From Strongylocentrotus droebachiensis (taxonomy: Eukaryota; Echinodermata; Echinoidea; Camarodonta; Strongylocentrotidae), in the NCBI GenBank assembly GCA_035222895.1, contig JAVYIG010004970.1, positions 62,001 to 126,000 of the forward strand: a DNA stretch of 64,000 bases. Direction: 5' to 3'. The translations under genes and the position numbers were made by a program. Position 1 is the first letter of the stretch, and every line of letters starts with the position of its first letter. Positions 1 to 12,199 of this stretch are shown here, one piece after another. The notes beneath the pieces are model-generated. The model was not told the origin of the DNA, did not search any database, and saw only the letters and a list, made by a program, of their open reading frames with translations.

Positions 1-2130
1 GAAATGAAATGAATCATCGTCTCCAATTCATGCCCAAAATCATTATCATCCCATTCATTATTTCATTCCTAGACCACAACATGTAAACACACATACTTCT
101 GGTCTACAAGTTTTGTTGTTTCAGATCCTTTCACATACAGATCCAAAGGTCTAGACGGAAATCGACAATATTTCATTCTTGAATATTTAAAATTTTGAAG
201 AAGTGGAAACAAATGAAGCTAGCCTCAGAAAGAATGTATTAATATGCATTATTGACGTCAGATGATTTATGCCTTTGCTGGTACACGTTAATACTAAATT
301 TCATCTCTACCTACGTGATAGTCATCAAACTTTTTCTTTTTTTCATTTTCTTCTCTCCCTTTATTATTTTCACGATTGTTTTGATTGCACAGGTTTCTTT
401 ATCATGTTTATTTTGTCATGTTTTCAATGCGATGACCAAGATTTTCATTTTCCAGTGATATTATAATCCCAATCAAATATATCTGAATAAATGAATGAAT
501 AAAAAATACACAATCGGACAAATGTTTCTGTGAGTCCAACATCGCACCCTAAAAAGTGATCAGCACTATATGTATGTATATATCGGAGACCAGAACATAC
601 CCTATGAATAACATATTTTTGAAAGGTAAAATAATTCCACAAAATGTTGGTAGTAAGTCCATTGCCTAAAGGTTCATACGCAAAGTTTTCATAGAGAGTC
701 TCCTCGTCTCCACGCAATGCGACCTCCAAAACACCAACACAATGCGACCTCCCACTACTATAGCTGCCAGCCGAAGATGGCATGTTCCTTAAACTAGGAC
801 ACCCGGCGAAAAATATAAGGCTGGGCTTGTGAGCATAATTATGAGTTCGTTGATAACGCCATCTTCGGCGGCTTGAGTCAAGTGCAGTGTAGGGAATATA
901 AAGGACCGGCCAGATTCTGGACTTAAATTTTTGTCGTGAAATTGTCGACGAAATATATTCGTCAGGCATCAGCGCAACCATCGCTACCAATTAAAATTGA
1001 AATTGTCTTATATTTTTCCCCTTTTCCGCCCATATGCACCCCATCAGCTGGATTTTCATCGGGACCTAATTTATTATATTTTTGATTTATCTGATCGTAA
1101 ACTGCAATATTCTCCAAATCTAGCTGTAATCATGTATGCGCTTATGGCGGGCTAAACAGGCCAATATATGTACACCTATACGAATATAAGTCTCTCCAGC
1201 CACCGGACAGACGTATAGTCGTATAGTTGTACGAATATTGGTCTGTTTTAATAGCCTAAATAACCTTTCTCATCCTCTTCAATCCTCATCTTTAGTAAAT
1301 ACTTCAAATCTATTAAGGGTTTTGGGCACGGACTCACAAGATTCAAGAACCGTTTCTGATAAAGGATAATTACCATTACTCTATATCGTCTCTTGTGGTT
1401 TACGAACCAATAAATAATGATTTTTTTCTCTAATTACTTGTATAGGTCAACTTTGAATTCAAGCGATTCACGAGTAATTTAAGTAAACTAGTTATTAATT
1501 CACTAATGATCATGAGTTGCCATTGAAGTAGTCTTTCGAGAAGGCGTGATTAAAATGAAATACAACACAACACCGGAATAATACTGCCTTATATTCATGG
1601 TACTGAAAATGTCTGTTTTGTAAACCCACTCTGCCAGGTATCCATACATTTTGTTCTGAATGATTCTGCTAGGATTATCTCGAGACTCACCAAACATATT
1701 GGTAAAACTGCACTTATTCATATCTTCACTGTGATATAATGTGAATTTTATATAATGGTTTAGGAATAGCCATTTCACAAAAATATTAAAAAGTTTAATG
1801 AAATGTACAAAATAAAAATAATGTGAACATTATATTAAAAAGCATACAAACAAATACCAACAAAATATTGTTAATAAATAGGTCTATCATGTTCAAAGAT
1901 GAAAAAATACATAAAACAATACCGGCAGATGATTATCATGCATATATAAATCAAATACAGGACATAATTAATTTTAATTGAAGGTCTTGCTTTTTCAAAG
2001 TAGCAGTAAAGCACCTTCATTAGTAACCTGTATTTGAAAAAGCATTACACTTTATAACAGTTTTTAATGTTAACTAAATATTTTTTTGCAAAGCTATTAT
2101 TTCTCGTGAATGTATTAAGATATGTTAGAG
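1..2130. other. Intergenic, AT-rich; no supported gene
   Basis: I see no splice-flanked conserved ORF. The longest frame (445-990, minus) has no recognisable motif. A 14-bp word (caatgcgacctcc) repeats twice near 715-755. Confidence 0.5.
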
Positions 2131-2322
2131 GCCGTCTGTACTTGTTTGGCTAGGAGGGATTAGACCATCCAGAAAGGTCACTGACAGGTGGCTATCTCAT
2201 CAACTCAGCTCTCAATTAATATAAGAAAAAGAGCATCATTGGGGACCAATGGTCACCGATTAGGCATTATTTTCTATACATAGAGGGAGCAAGTAGCTAC
2301 AAGTAGTACAGTGGGCCTTTAA
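2131..2322. repeat. Interspersed repeat, copy 1 of an unnamed ~190-bp family
   Basis: This stretch matches 53249-53437 along its length in the same orientation. Shared words include ccgtctgtact, gtggctatctcatcaa versus gtggttatctcatcaa, ctcaattaa, gggggaccaa-like and caccgattaggcatt. It has no clear pol III boxes or terminal inverted repeats. Family unknown. Confidence 0.7.
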
Positions 2323-2960
2323 ATGTTATCATTGAAGTGACTTTATTCGGTTGAACGCTAAAGAGAAGTTTAAATTCAATTTTTTATGGATAATTTAGGT
2401 GATAATTCCCTTTAAGCCGCCTCCTGCCAATACAGTTGCCAGGGCGCCCAAATGAAATTACAATTTCACCGTCCTTGTGAATCTATTTCCGCCTTCGGTC
2501 AGAAAAAAGAGCATTTTGCGATCGTATTCCATTCGCATTGAGGAATATTGATCGAGGATTTATTCAGGGGTTATTGCTGAAATTTATTATTTATGCATAG
2601 CTCACTTATTTATGATCTTTTTAGAACCAAGTGATGATCTGATATAATACGTTGTGATGCCATTCCGTTGATTGTTATGCTGTAATATCCACATTATGAT
2701 CGTGCAATGAAATTATGTTCCAAGACAGGTGGTCATTGATTACAAGTCAAGATAATGTTTACACCTATGTACAATAATCCATGAGGAATGCTATGGTATT
2801 TTCTTCCTTGGGGTGGATGAGATAGATGTATTTTCTTATTCATTTGGGCAAGAGGTCGTAAGGCTATGTTATTTAGTTGTAGACTGTACTCTCGTTTATG
2901 CTTTAGCGCATTTTAAACGCATTTGGATATTTAACGCATTATAAATCATTTTCAAAGCAA

Positions 2961-3526
2961 AATCATTGCTAGAGAAATAGAAAGACAGATAAAGAGAGAG
3001 AGAGGAAGAGAGAGAGTGAGATAGAAAGAGAGAGAGATGATGACGCGGACAATTTCTTCCCTACGCCAATATTCCTCAAGACCACGTCTTTCAATTTCCA
3101 TCTCTTCCATGCCGTTGATGTTATTTAATAACTCGATAAGGAACTGACCGACGTGTTTCATCAACAGCTCCATTATAGAATGTGGGCAGCCAGCCAACCC
3201 GCCAGCCAGCCAGTCGAAAAGCTGTGCTAATTTGACATTCTCATACTAGAAAAAAAATCATGAAGAGTGAAAGAGAGAGAGAGAGAGAGAAAGAGAGGGA
3301 GAGAGAGACAGACAGACAGATAGGGAGAGAGAGGAGAGAGAGAGAGAAGGGAAGGGGTCTTCTTGTCTGTCCTTAGGAGGAACTTCAGCATGGATGGGAA
3401 TGATGAGATAGGTTGGCGGTAGTGCCATGATCTGGGATTAGCTGCATGATTATCGTAAGCATGTTAAGAACGATAGATAGACAGAGAGAGAGAGAAAGAG
3501 AGAGGGAGAGAGAGAGAGAGAGAGGG

Positions 3527-3557
<31 letters not shown>

Positions 3558-3902
3558 GGGGAGAGAGGGAGAGAGAGAGTGAGAGAGAGAGGGGGGAGAG
3601 AGACAGAGAGAGAGATGGATCTTCCTGTTTGTGTGTCTGACCTCAGAAGGAACGAAAGAGAGAAGGAAATTCGGCATGGGATAAGTGGGTTGTAGCATGG
3701 CATGTGATTAGCTGTAGATAAAGTCGAAAAATTAGTTAGATAAAGAAAGGGAGAGAGTGGTAGAGAGAGAGAGAGAGAGAGAGAGAAGGAAAGAAAGAAG
3801 TAAATAAATAGAGAGAGGGAGAGAGAGAGAGAGAGGAAGAAAAAAGAGAGAAATACAAAGAGAAAGAGAGAGGGAAAGAAAGATAGACAGAGATAAAGTG
3901 AT

Positions 3903-3935
<33 letters not shown>
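2961..3935. repeat. Composite (GA)n microsatellite array with duplicated spacer
   Basis: Four blocks of (GA)n and imperfect purine tract (about 2978-3040, 3268-3352, 3477-3614, 3731-3933) are separated by spacers. The spacers at 3353-3476 and 3615-3730 are related to each other: both contain a tctt..tgtctg word, aggaac, ggcatgg-like and gattagctg. The array therefore seems to have grown by duplicating a GA-plus-spacer unit. Confidence 0.8.
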
Positions 3936-3938
<3 letters not shown>

Positions 3939-5090
3939 AGGGGATGAGGGATGAGTAAATTCCAAAATGGCAACACATTTATCTCAGCAGTTTATGAGCA
4001 AATATGGCGTTTCTTACTGAAGTGAGAGATAAAGAGGGAGTTTAAAGTGACATCGTTTAAAAAGTAAAAACAGAAATCCAGTTACTTCCATTTACCTTAC
4101 AATCAGTAAGAAGATCGTATTTATTAAATAAAAACAAATCACAATATCAAAACAGAGAATACAAAATTAAAACACTTGTATCAAGAAGTCGAAGAAGCGA
4201 GAAATGACAAACAGGAGAAAATGATAGGAGTTTTAAAAAAATGATCACCACGGTAATGACACCGACAAATTACAAAACAAAGTTAGTTAATTTTTAAATG
4301 AACATGCCTATACAAAGTGAAGTCCTGAATAAAGGGAGCCTCGGGTAAGTCACAGATATGAGATTAAAATAAATATTGGAGCCAAAACTCAAGGGGATAA
4401 AAACTAAAGAGACTCACATTGATGTGATTTTGATTACCCGCTGTAAAAGGAGTTGAATGTCTTAATTTTTTAACAAAATGAACGTTATCTATATCTTTAG
4501 ACTAACTTTATGCATCTGAATATATTAAATGAAAACTGGTAGCATGTACAGGTATTATTGTTTAATGAATCCCGCATTAAAGAATGAATTCATTTTCAAC
4601 TGAATTCAGATTAACAAAAATACAATGTAGAGATGAAAGTAATCATCTCGCAAATTCGCGGTGTAATGGTCGATCATATTTTGTTCAACATCATTTAACT
4701 TTCAAGATATAAAAGAAAAAGCCAAGTCTCATTTCGTTACTATCTAACCCTGATGTGAAGTCATTAGTTTGATCCCTCATTTGGCAAATGATTGAAAGAG
4801 GCGCCATTAGTTATCAAACAGGTCTTTTGGCTTTGCAGTTCGCACCCATTCGCACCCCATGCTAGAGAGTGTGTGTGTGTATGTGGGTCTATTATTGTGT
4901 AGAAAAGTGCGCGTGTGTGTTTGTGCGAGAAAGTAATGTGTGTGTACGCATATACGTTACCGCTGTGGTCGCCGCATTACTTGGGCGTCTCCCTTCTCGA
5001 AAAAAGGGCATCGCATAGCATCGCATCACATTAGCGGTGTGTGGAATACAGCCCGCCAAGCTTGATCGCTCTGCGATGCACACTCGCATA
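3936..5090. other. Intergenic; no gene seen, short GT-rich stretch
   Basis: Mostly AT-rich unique sequence. 4867-4960 is rich in GT dinucleotides. 4960-5320 is locally richer in CpG and precedes the candidate exon at 5326. Confidence 0.5.
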
Positions 5091-5325
5091 TCATGAGCTT
5101 TGGTGCATGTCCGTATAGTAGCGATACCGTACCTTCACTTACGGCACCTAGTTCTGTACGCTTCGCTTGGCATCGGTGCGCCAATTCCAGTGAATTAAAG
5201 GGTCTCTCTTTCCAGTTTCATTACCCGCGTACGGAGAGACTGTGGCGGGGACAGGGTAATCATTGCCAAGCGTTTTAGACACACTCGCCCCTCTCAGCCC
5301 GCCAACTTCACGTCGTGTTTTCCAG

Positions 5326-5466
5326 GCTTCTTATTTCCATCTCGTTAAGGAAAGCACTTCGGATTATCAACATCTGGATGACACGGTGGTTGGATTCTAC
5401 GAGGGAGAAAATCCTTTTGGGACAGTTTATGTGAGGAATTATTCCAAGGATTTCATTATCTTAAAG
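5326..5466 (+). CDS. Candidate internal exon; possible start of a CBM21-like domain
   Basis: An open 141-nt segment sits between tgttttccag and a perfect AAG|GTAAGT donor, phase 0 to 0 (47 codons), in a locally GC-richer stretch. The peptide ends GFYEGENPFGTVYVRNYSKD followed by FIILK. The GTVYVRN core followed by hydrophobic residues resembles the first strands of CBM21, the glycogen-binding domain of PP1 targeting subunits (PPP1R3), where GTVxVxN is typical. I found no neighbouring exon, so the gene model is incomplete. It could also be an unrelated exon or a chance splice-flanked ORF. Confidence 0.35.
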
Positions 5467-5929
5467 GTAAGTTGCTAAAGTCTTAACCATGTTACATGTC
5501 CCATGACATCTACTTACTTTCACTTGGAAGGCATCAGCTACCAAAGGAAAATGCCATATGTCAACACGTCCGGTTTTTTCTTTAGGACTATCAGAAATAT
5601 TACCTAATCTACAAAGTTCAAGATAAATCAACATAGGTTTCTGTACGGATAATCGGCCCATATTATTTATGTATTGTATTAAAAGCGATTGACGATGCAT
5701 TGGTAAATTAATATCTTGATGTGACTTTCTTTTATGTATAAACACTGATGAAATTGACGTAGTCTGGCCGAATTGAAAAGTGCCTGATCAGAACGAACTT
5801 CAGATTCCTTTAGAGAACGATCTCTCAGATCCTTAAACTGATGAATGATGGCAAATAGGATGCATAATGATTTAAAGGCAGTCAGTGGCTTAGCTTGAGC
5901 CCTACCCCATTTGGGGTAAAATGCTGTCA

Positions 5930-6110
5930 AGGGGGGGGGGGGGGGCTGGATCTTTTGATGAAAACCAAGAGATCCAGCCTTCTGGTAAAGGAGTGGAAGG
6001 GGTCATCAAGTTCATTTCACACTGCCTTCTCATTCTTCCTTCTGTCATTATCTCTCCGTCCCCCTCTCTCTCTCTCTCTCTTTTCTCTCTATATATATAT
6101 ATTTCGGCCT
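5930..6110. repeat. Poly-G tract and (CT)n(AT)n microsatellite
   Basis: A 15-base G run lies at about 5931-5946. A (CT)n run at about 6062-6092 passes directly into an (AT)n run. Confidence 0.85.
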
Positions 6111-6744
6111 CTAATGCCTCCCCCTCTCTCTCTCGTTTGACCTCCAGTGCATATACGCCATTGCGAGTAAGTAAATCCAAAAAGAAACTCGAAAGAAAGA
6201 CGATATGGTGATATATTATTTTGCTCTAGACAAGTTTAGAAACACAACTGATAAAGGAATAATGATGTGCCTTAATGTAATAAAATCAAACTGAATAGTT
6301 TTTAACTCAATGTCCGAACTGTCGGGACGTCACCCCTCCCCCCCCCCCCCCCCCGTTTAATTTCAGGAGTGCTGGTATGAGGTGCAATCAGGCAATCGTT
6401 GAATCCTTATTACTATTGTGCATAAATTGTTTTCAATTTTTTTTTTCCCATGAAGTCACTACGCCTCCGAAGAAGAAAACTGCATAAAAAAATAAAAAAA
6501 ATTGGTAGAGGAGACGAATGAATGGAAATGAACAAAATATATTGGTAAAAATAAGTAAAGAAATCAATGAATAAACGAATTATGAAAACAATTTATGAAT
6601 AAATAAATAAATAAATAAATGAAATAATAGATATAGGCCTATGAATAAATAAATGTTAAGAAACGATAGACCGTATGTTTTACCTCTTTATATGAAACGA
6701 AAAGATATTTATTTTATATTTTCTGCCATTGAAAAAGATACGAG

Positions 6745-7110
6745 GGTGTAAAGATAAAGTTCAGCTCTGGTCATGCGATTGCATTGTGGAAGAAACAGTG
6801 TGGAATGGATCAGAAAAGGTTGATCATGTATGATGTAGCATATTGGTGTGTACTGTAAGGTTCTGGAGTCATCGAAATGATAAAAATTTTAAGCTGTTAC
6901 TTGTCAAATTTAGGATATGAAGGCATTTGAACAACCATGCTTTTTAGGGAATACTTTGTCTCGGATGTTCTTCTACACTTGCATAATAAAAATGAAAACG
7001 CTCACAAATTATTGTTCACCTCTCCCCAGAACTCAACCTTCTCTTTAAACAGAAAATATGTTATAAGGGGATACACGTCAAAATAACTTATACGATGAAA
7101 TGAAAATGTA
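6745..7110. repeat. Duplicated segment, copy 1
   Basis: This is similar to 8284-8775 in the same orientation. Shared words include ctggtcatgcgattgcattg, gaaaaggttgatcat, atatgaaggcatttgaa and tacacttgcataata-type, followed by cagaactcaa. Copy 2 carries about 100 extra bases in the middle. The two flank the 7.3-8.0 kb CT array. Confidence 0.85.
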
Positions 7111-7317
7111 TATAAGTATTTACAACTAAGTGTTATCAAGTATCACATCGCATTTATAAGGAGGGAATGCTAATGGAGCCAAAAGGACTGGTGACTATTT
7201 TGGGAGAGGACATTGAGAGGAAAAGCCAATTCCACAACAGGAACCTACAGAGTGCGATAATATATTCAATTTGTTATAGGAACGGAAATTACCACCACTC
7301 ACTCCGTTTGTGTGTGC

Positions 7318-7613
7318 TCACACTCTCTTCCACTCTCTCTCTCTCGTCATCTCTCTCTCTCTCTCTCTGTGTCTCTATCTGACGTTGTCTCTTTCGCTCT
7401 CCCTCTCCTCTACCTATATGAACGTCTACCACCCCCTCTCTCTCTCTTTCTCTCTCTCTCTCTGTCTCTCTCTCTCCCTGACTATTTGTCTATCCATCTG
7501 TCATTGTGTCTTTATGACTTCCACTCGTATCTTTATTCAACTATTTCTCTCGGTCTCACTCAATTTTGTTTTCCTGTCCTAGATCTTCCTCTCTCCATCT
7601 CTCTTGCTCTCTC

Positions 7614-7657
<44 letters not shown>

Positions 7658-7833
7658 TCCCCCTTTCTCTCTCCGTTCTCTCTTCATGTCTTTCCCCTCT
7701 CTGTGTCTTTCCGATCAGCGTCCACTCCCGTGCGAACCACAGTTCCACCCGTAAATTATTGATCGGTAAGAGGAGAGCAAAAATTGTGGTTGACATTTCG
7801 CCACATCCTTGGAACCTCTCGTTCTCTCTATAC

Positions 7834-7885
<52 letters not shown>

Positions 7886-7975
7886 CTCACACACTCTCTC
7901 TCTCTATCTGTCTCTCCTTCTCTCTCACACACTCTTACTCTCTCACTCTCTCTCTCTCTCTCTCTCTCCCTCTGA
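7318..7975. repeat. Long imperfect (CT)n array
   Basis: About 650 bp is dominated by CT dinucleotides with interruptions. It includes a poly-C run at about 7835-7846 and an (AT)n run at about 7866-7884. All long frames here (poly Ser/Leu) are simple-repeat artefacts. Confidence 0.9.
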
Positions 7976-8283
7976 TTATCTTTCATTGGCATTTACGGTT
8001 GAGCGATGTCTTCTTTGCCCTATAGCCATGACTGTATAATTATATCGATGGGTCTATTTTCTTGTCGGCATCCTTCAAGTTTGATCTAGAGATGAAAGAA
8101 TAAAACCCATGCTGAACATTTATTAATCCAGTTAAAAATGATTAATATAATCGTCAACCTAACAGTCAATTTCATTTTAAAAAAAGATCGAGATTATGTC
8201 ATGATATATTCACATCATCCCGAGAGTATACATTGACATAGAGACATAATCATATCGAGAGAGTCAAACGCACGATTACAAGC

Positions 8284-8775
8284 CTGTTAAAGATGAAGTT
8301 GAGTTCTGGTCATGCGATTGCATTGTGAAAGAAACGGTGTGGAATCGACCAGAAAAGGTTGATCATCTAGCATATAAGAATTTGTGTGTATTGCAAGGTC
8401 CTGGAATCATCAAAATGATAAGAAATCTGGCCAAGTCTTGGTAAAGTTACAACCACTGTACACAGAAAGATGTATATGGGACTACACGAACACGTGGCGT
8501 AAAAAACCTACCCCCGAGTTTTACGATGTTACATGACATATTTAGAATATGAAGGCATTTGAAGAGCCATGCTTTTCAGGGAACATGTCTTATCTGATGT
8601 TCTTCCACACTTGCATAATAAGATTGACAAAGTTCACACATTATTTTTCACCTCTTCCCAGAACTCAATCTTCTCTTTAAGGACTCGACTCTCGGGCAAT
8701 TCGAATATCCTGTGTATATCCTCTGGAAATTCGAACTCGAATAACGTAATAAGGATATAGGTAAGGATGATGAAA
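8284..8775. repeat. Duplicated segment, copy 2
   Basis: Second copy of the 6745-7110 segment, with an extra block of about 100 bp around 8425-8535. It could be a tandem duplication or two copies of one mobile element; I see no terminal repeats. Confidence 0.85.
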
Positions 8776-9273
8776 TTTGTAAAAAAAATAGTTTTGGTTA
8801 TATAAAAACATCTTAAATCTTGAAGCAAATACAGTAGATAGATTTGTCGACAGTTGCATTTCAAGCCCACATCGTATTAATTTAGCATGCAAGCCGGATC
8901 TAGAAATCCTTTGTATCAACATTTAAACTGTATCCACTTTGAAATAGCATATTGAACACTATGTCATAAACTGTCGGGCAAGTGGCTTAACTTGATAATG
9001 AATGTATAGCTACTCAATTCAAGTACATTTTGTCTGTCAAATGGCTCTCGTAAATCCCACAAAGCCGTTGTCTTTCTATCGCGTACTCAATGGATTAGGC
9101 TCGTTTCTGGTTAAACCACTCTAATTAATTCCCATTTTACAACGCCACGATAATAAAGACATGGACACGTGTTATACATAAGCACCCTTTTGTTGACTGT
9201 GGAGCCCTTAAAGACCAGTAGGATCTTAATTAATTTTGCCTGCCGAGTCAACCCAGTCGCGGGCTGTATATTA

Positions 9274-10733
9274 AGGGTGCGTTTAATCGACACTTTTTCA
9301 CCCTAGAATCACGGTTTCTAAAGACGTTTAGTTTAAAACGCAATGCGTTCAAGCGATTTTTTCGTCGGTCGTAAAAATAAACGTGTTTGAAAACACAAAC
9401 ATGAAACGCTGAAAAAGATGCGTTTTGTATCATGATTCAAAAGAATCACGGTCGCTAAAATTCGATTGAACGGACGGAGTTCTCAATCATGATTGTATGA
9501 CGAAGCCTCTTCCGGTTTGGGAAAAACCGCGCGCCCGCTTTGCATGCAATTTGCGTTCACTATACCATCGTGGCCTGTTCCGTTATGTTATTCCTTGTTT
9601 TTCCTTCTATCATTTTCTCTTTCTGTCTTTCCTTATGTTATTCTTTGTTTCTTCCTTCTATTCTTATGTTATTCTTTGTTTTTTTCCTTCTATCACCTTT
9701 TCTTATGTTATTCTTTGTTTTTATCATTCTATCATTTGCTCTTTCTGTCTTTTCTTATGTTATTCTTTGTTTCTTCCTTCTATACTTATGTTATTCTTTG
9801 TTTTTACCTTCTATCACCTTTTCTTATGTAATTCTTTGTTTTAAGCATTCTATCAATTTCTCTTTCTGTCTTTCCTTATGTTATTCTTTGTTTCTTCCTT
9901 CTATCATCTTCTCTTATGTTATTCTTTGTTTTTATAATTCTATCACTTTCTCTTATGTTATTCTTTGTTTTAATCATTATGTTACTTTCTCTTTCTATCT
10001 TTCCTTATGTTATTCTTTGATTCTTCCTTCTTTCACCTTCTCTTATGTTATTCTTTGTTTTAATCATTCTATCACTTTCTCTTTCTGTTCTTCCTTATGT
10101 CATTCTTTGTTCCTTCCTTTTTTCACATTCTCTTTCTGTCTTTCCTTATGTTATTCTTTGTTTCTTCCTTCTATTTTTATGTTATTCTTTGTTTTTTCGT
10201 TCTATTACCTTCTCTTTTGTTATTCTTTGTTTCTTCCTTCTATTCTTATGTTATGCTTTGTTTTTTCCTTCTATCACCTTTTATGTAATTCTTTGTTTTA
10301 AGCATTCTATCACTCTCTCTCTTTCTGTCTTTCTGTCTTTCCTTATGTTATTCTTCGATTCTTCCTTCTTTCACCTTCTCTTATGTTATTCTTTGTTTTA
10401 ATCATTCTATCGACTTTATCTTTCTGTCTTTCCTTATGTTATTCTTTGTTTCTTCCTTCTATCACCTTCTCATTCTTTGTCTTATTATTGCGATCTATGC
10501 TCAAAACAGCAGTCGACAGTCGGCCGTAAACAATTCCAGAAAGCGCGCGCCGAAGTTCCTGGGCCATACTGCGCAGTGTGATGCGCAGTGGTTTGGCTCG
10601 CAATGAGCTAGAATCAGCGTTGATGAAAAATCGCTTGAACGCAAACCGCAGTGACCTTGCTTTTTGTAACGGCGTTTTGAATTGTGATTCATGTTTGTGA
10701 TTCTAGCTTCGAAAATTCGATTGAACGCACCCT
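9274..10733. mobile_element. Inverted-repeat DNA transposon (non-autonomous) carrying a minisatellite
   Basis: The ends are AGGGTGCGTTTAATCGA and TCGATTGAACGCACCCT, inverted with one mismatch. The subterminal regions are also related: AGAATCACG..TTTCTA on the left against TAGAATCACAAACATGA inverted on the right. It is about 1.46 kb with no transposase ORF, and the middle is a minisatellite. Superfamily and target duplication were not resolved. Confidence 0.75.
9583..10480 (+). repeat. Minisatellite, TTATGTTATTCTTTGTTT-type units
   Basis: About 20 or more imperfect repeats are built from ttatgttattctttgttt, a ccttctatcacctt-type word and an optional ctctttctgtctttcc spacer. Units vary from roughly 30 to 80 bp. 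Several overlapping hydrophobic ORFs arise only from the repetition. The whole array lies inside the inverted-repeat element 9274-10733. Confidence 0.9.
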
Positions 10734-11519
10734 AAGAAACAACAATGAATAGTCATGAGGAAGATACAAGCAAAGTGTTATACATGTATAAGAATATATA
10801 TCTGAATCATCATTCATTAGTGAAGGAATCGAACAACTTACATCATGCCTTCCTAGAAAATTAAGAGACGATAACAATTTCCGTAAAATAATTCAATTTA
10901 AAGGAGGGGGAATGACATCGGGTCATTTGCGCTGTAAGAACAATTTTGAAGCCTGCACAAAATAATATTGGCCGAAAACTGTTTTTGTGATAATAGTTTT
11001 TATAATTGTGATTATGAAGTGATTTTTCTCAGAATAGTCCAAAGTGACAATTTATTTATATTGAGCTCTTAAAGAACTCTAAAGTTATCAGTAAATTATC
11101 AACAAAAATGTTTATTGTTTATTCTAAGATGTTAAATAGACTAGATATAATATTTTAAAAAAGGAAAAATATTAAATCTTGAAAAAGCTTAATTATTAAA
11201 GATTAATCTTGTTAACCATTCCGTTCGAGAATGAATCATCAGATGAAGAAAATTACCTCCTCATTAGCAACGCCTTCATGTCGTAACCATGGAAACGTAG
11301 CCTCAGAATAGCCATTATTTCACGAGCACACACTTCAGTCATTTGTGAGTTAAGCACAGACCCTTTTCCGTTGTCAAATATTACCGAGTCACAGACTTCA
11401 ACCTCTTACAGATTGTTTGCACATTTTATGACGGTTAACTGATTACACTGAGTTAATACGGTCCATGAAATATTCTCAAAGGCAGGTTAAATTACGGTAG
11501 AAAACACTCCGTCCCTTAA
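10734..11519. other. Intergenic; nothing recognised
   Basis: AT-rich unique-looking sequence with no supported exon, RNA gene or repeat. Confidence 0.5.
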
Positions 11520-12199
11520 GGCCCGGTCCCACTGCACTTACGGATGCAAAGAGGATGTAAAACGTAAAAAAACCTTGCCATCCGTTGGAAAAACGCTATG
11601 CATCCGTTGTGTACTCATTGCATACGTGTTTCATACGCTCTATCCATCGAGCATCCGTCCACTGTGATTTCATCCGCGCAAAAAGTTTTGAGCTGCACAA
11701 AACTTTTAGAACGGATGAACTTCCGCCGTGTACGATGTAAATCCGCGACAAATACGAGCAACAAACGTTCTATGTCCGTTATCATCCGTTAAACGTCCGC
11801 TCTATCCTCTCTGCATCCTCTGGGCATCCTCGCAACTCACATCCGCTGCAGCTGAATACGGAAAGAGGGAGGAAAGATAAGGTACATGGAACGTCTATAC
11901 ATCGTTAGTAGCACGGAAATATAAAGGATGTAAGCGTATGCATCTCGTATATAAAGTATTCAAAGCTGTCATCCACTTCCATCCGCTTTCATCCGCTAGG
12001 CTTCCGATGAACATCCGTTTAACATCGCCGCTACATACTACCCACGTCCGTTATTTTCCGTTCTGTTTTCGCAATTTTTTCGCAAATTATGTCCATTTCT
12101 GGAGCGGATAAAAACGGATGGAGCTACTCCCGAAATTTTGCTCGTCCGCTTTGTCCGTTATGCATACGCTTTGTGTCCATCGGCCAGTAGGACCGGGCC
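11520..12199. mobile_element. 680-bp inverted-repeat element rich in ATCCGT words
   Basis: The ends GGCCCGGTCCCACTG and CAGTAGGACCGGGCC are inverted with one mismatch. The interior has many copies of catccgt/acggatg in both directions and no ORF of note, fitting a non-autonomous DNA transposon. Target duplication is unclear (flanks ttaa and ataag). Confidence 0.8.

Noticed and set aside
445-990. 181-codon minus-strand ORF
   Set aside because: No recognisable domain, no splice context, and a length that can occur by chance in a 64-kb window. Left unannotated as a gene.
3446-3978. Overlapping ORFs rich in Arg/Glu or Ser/Leu
   Set aside because: Pure products of (GA)n/(CT)n repeats. The same applies to frames at 7312-8025, 49186-49669, 56355-57032, 59460-60080 and 63699-63961.
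6141-6159. 19-nt microexon after cctccag with a GTAAGT donor
   Set aside because: Splice-like words flank it, but a 19-nt exon with no neighbouring exon or reading frame cannot be supported.
9493-10401. 253-codon and shorter hydrophobic ORFs resembling a membrane protein
   Set aside because: They are the translation of a minisatellite in three frames. Open frames exist because the unit lacks stops in those frames.
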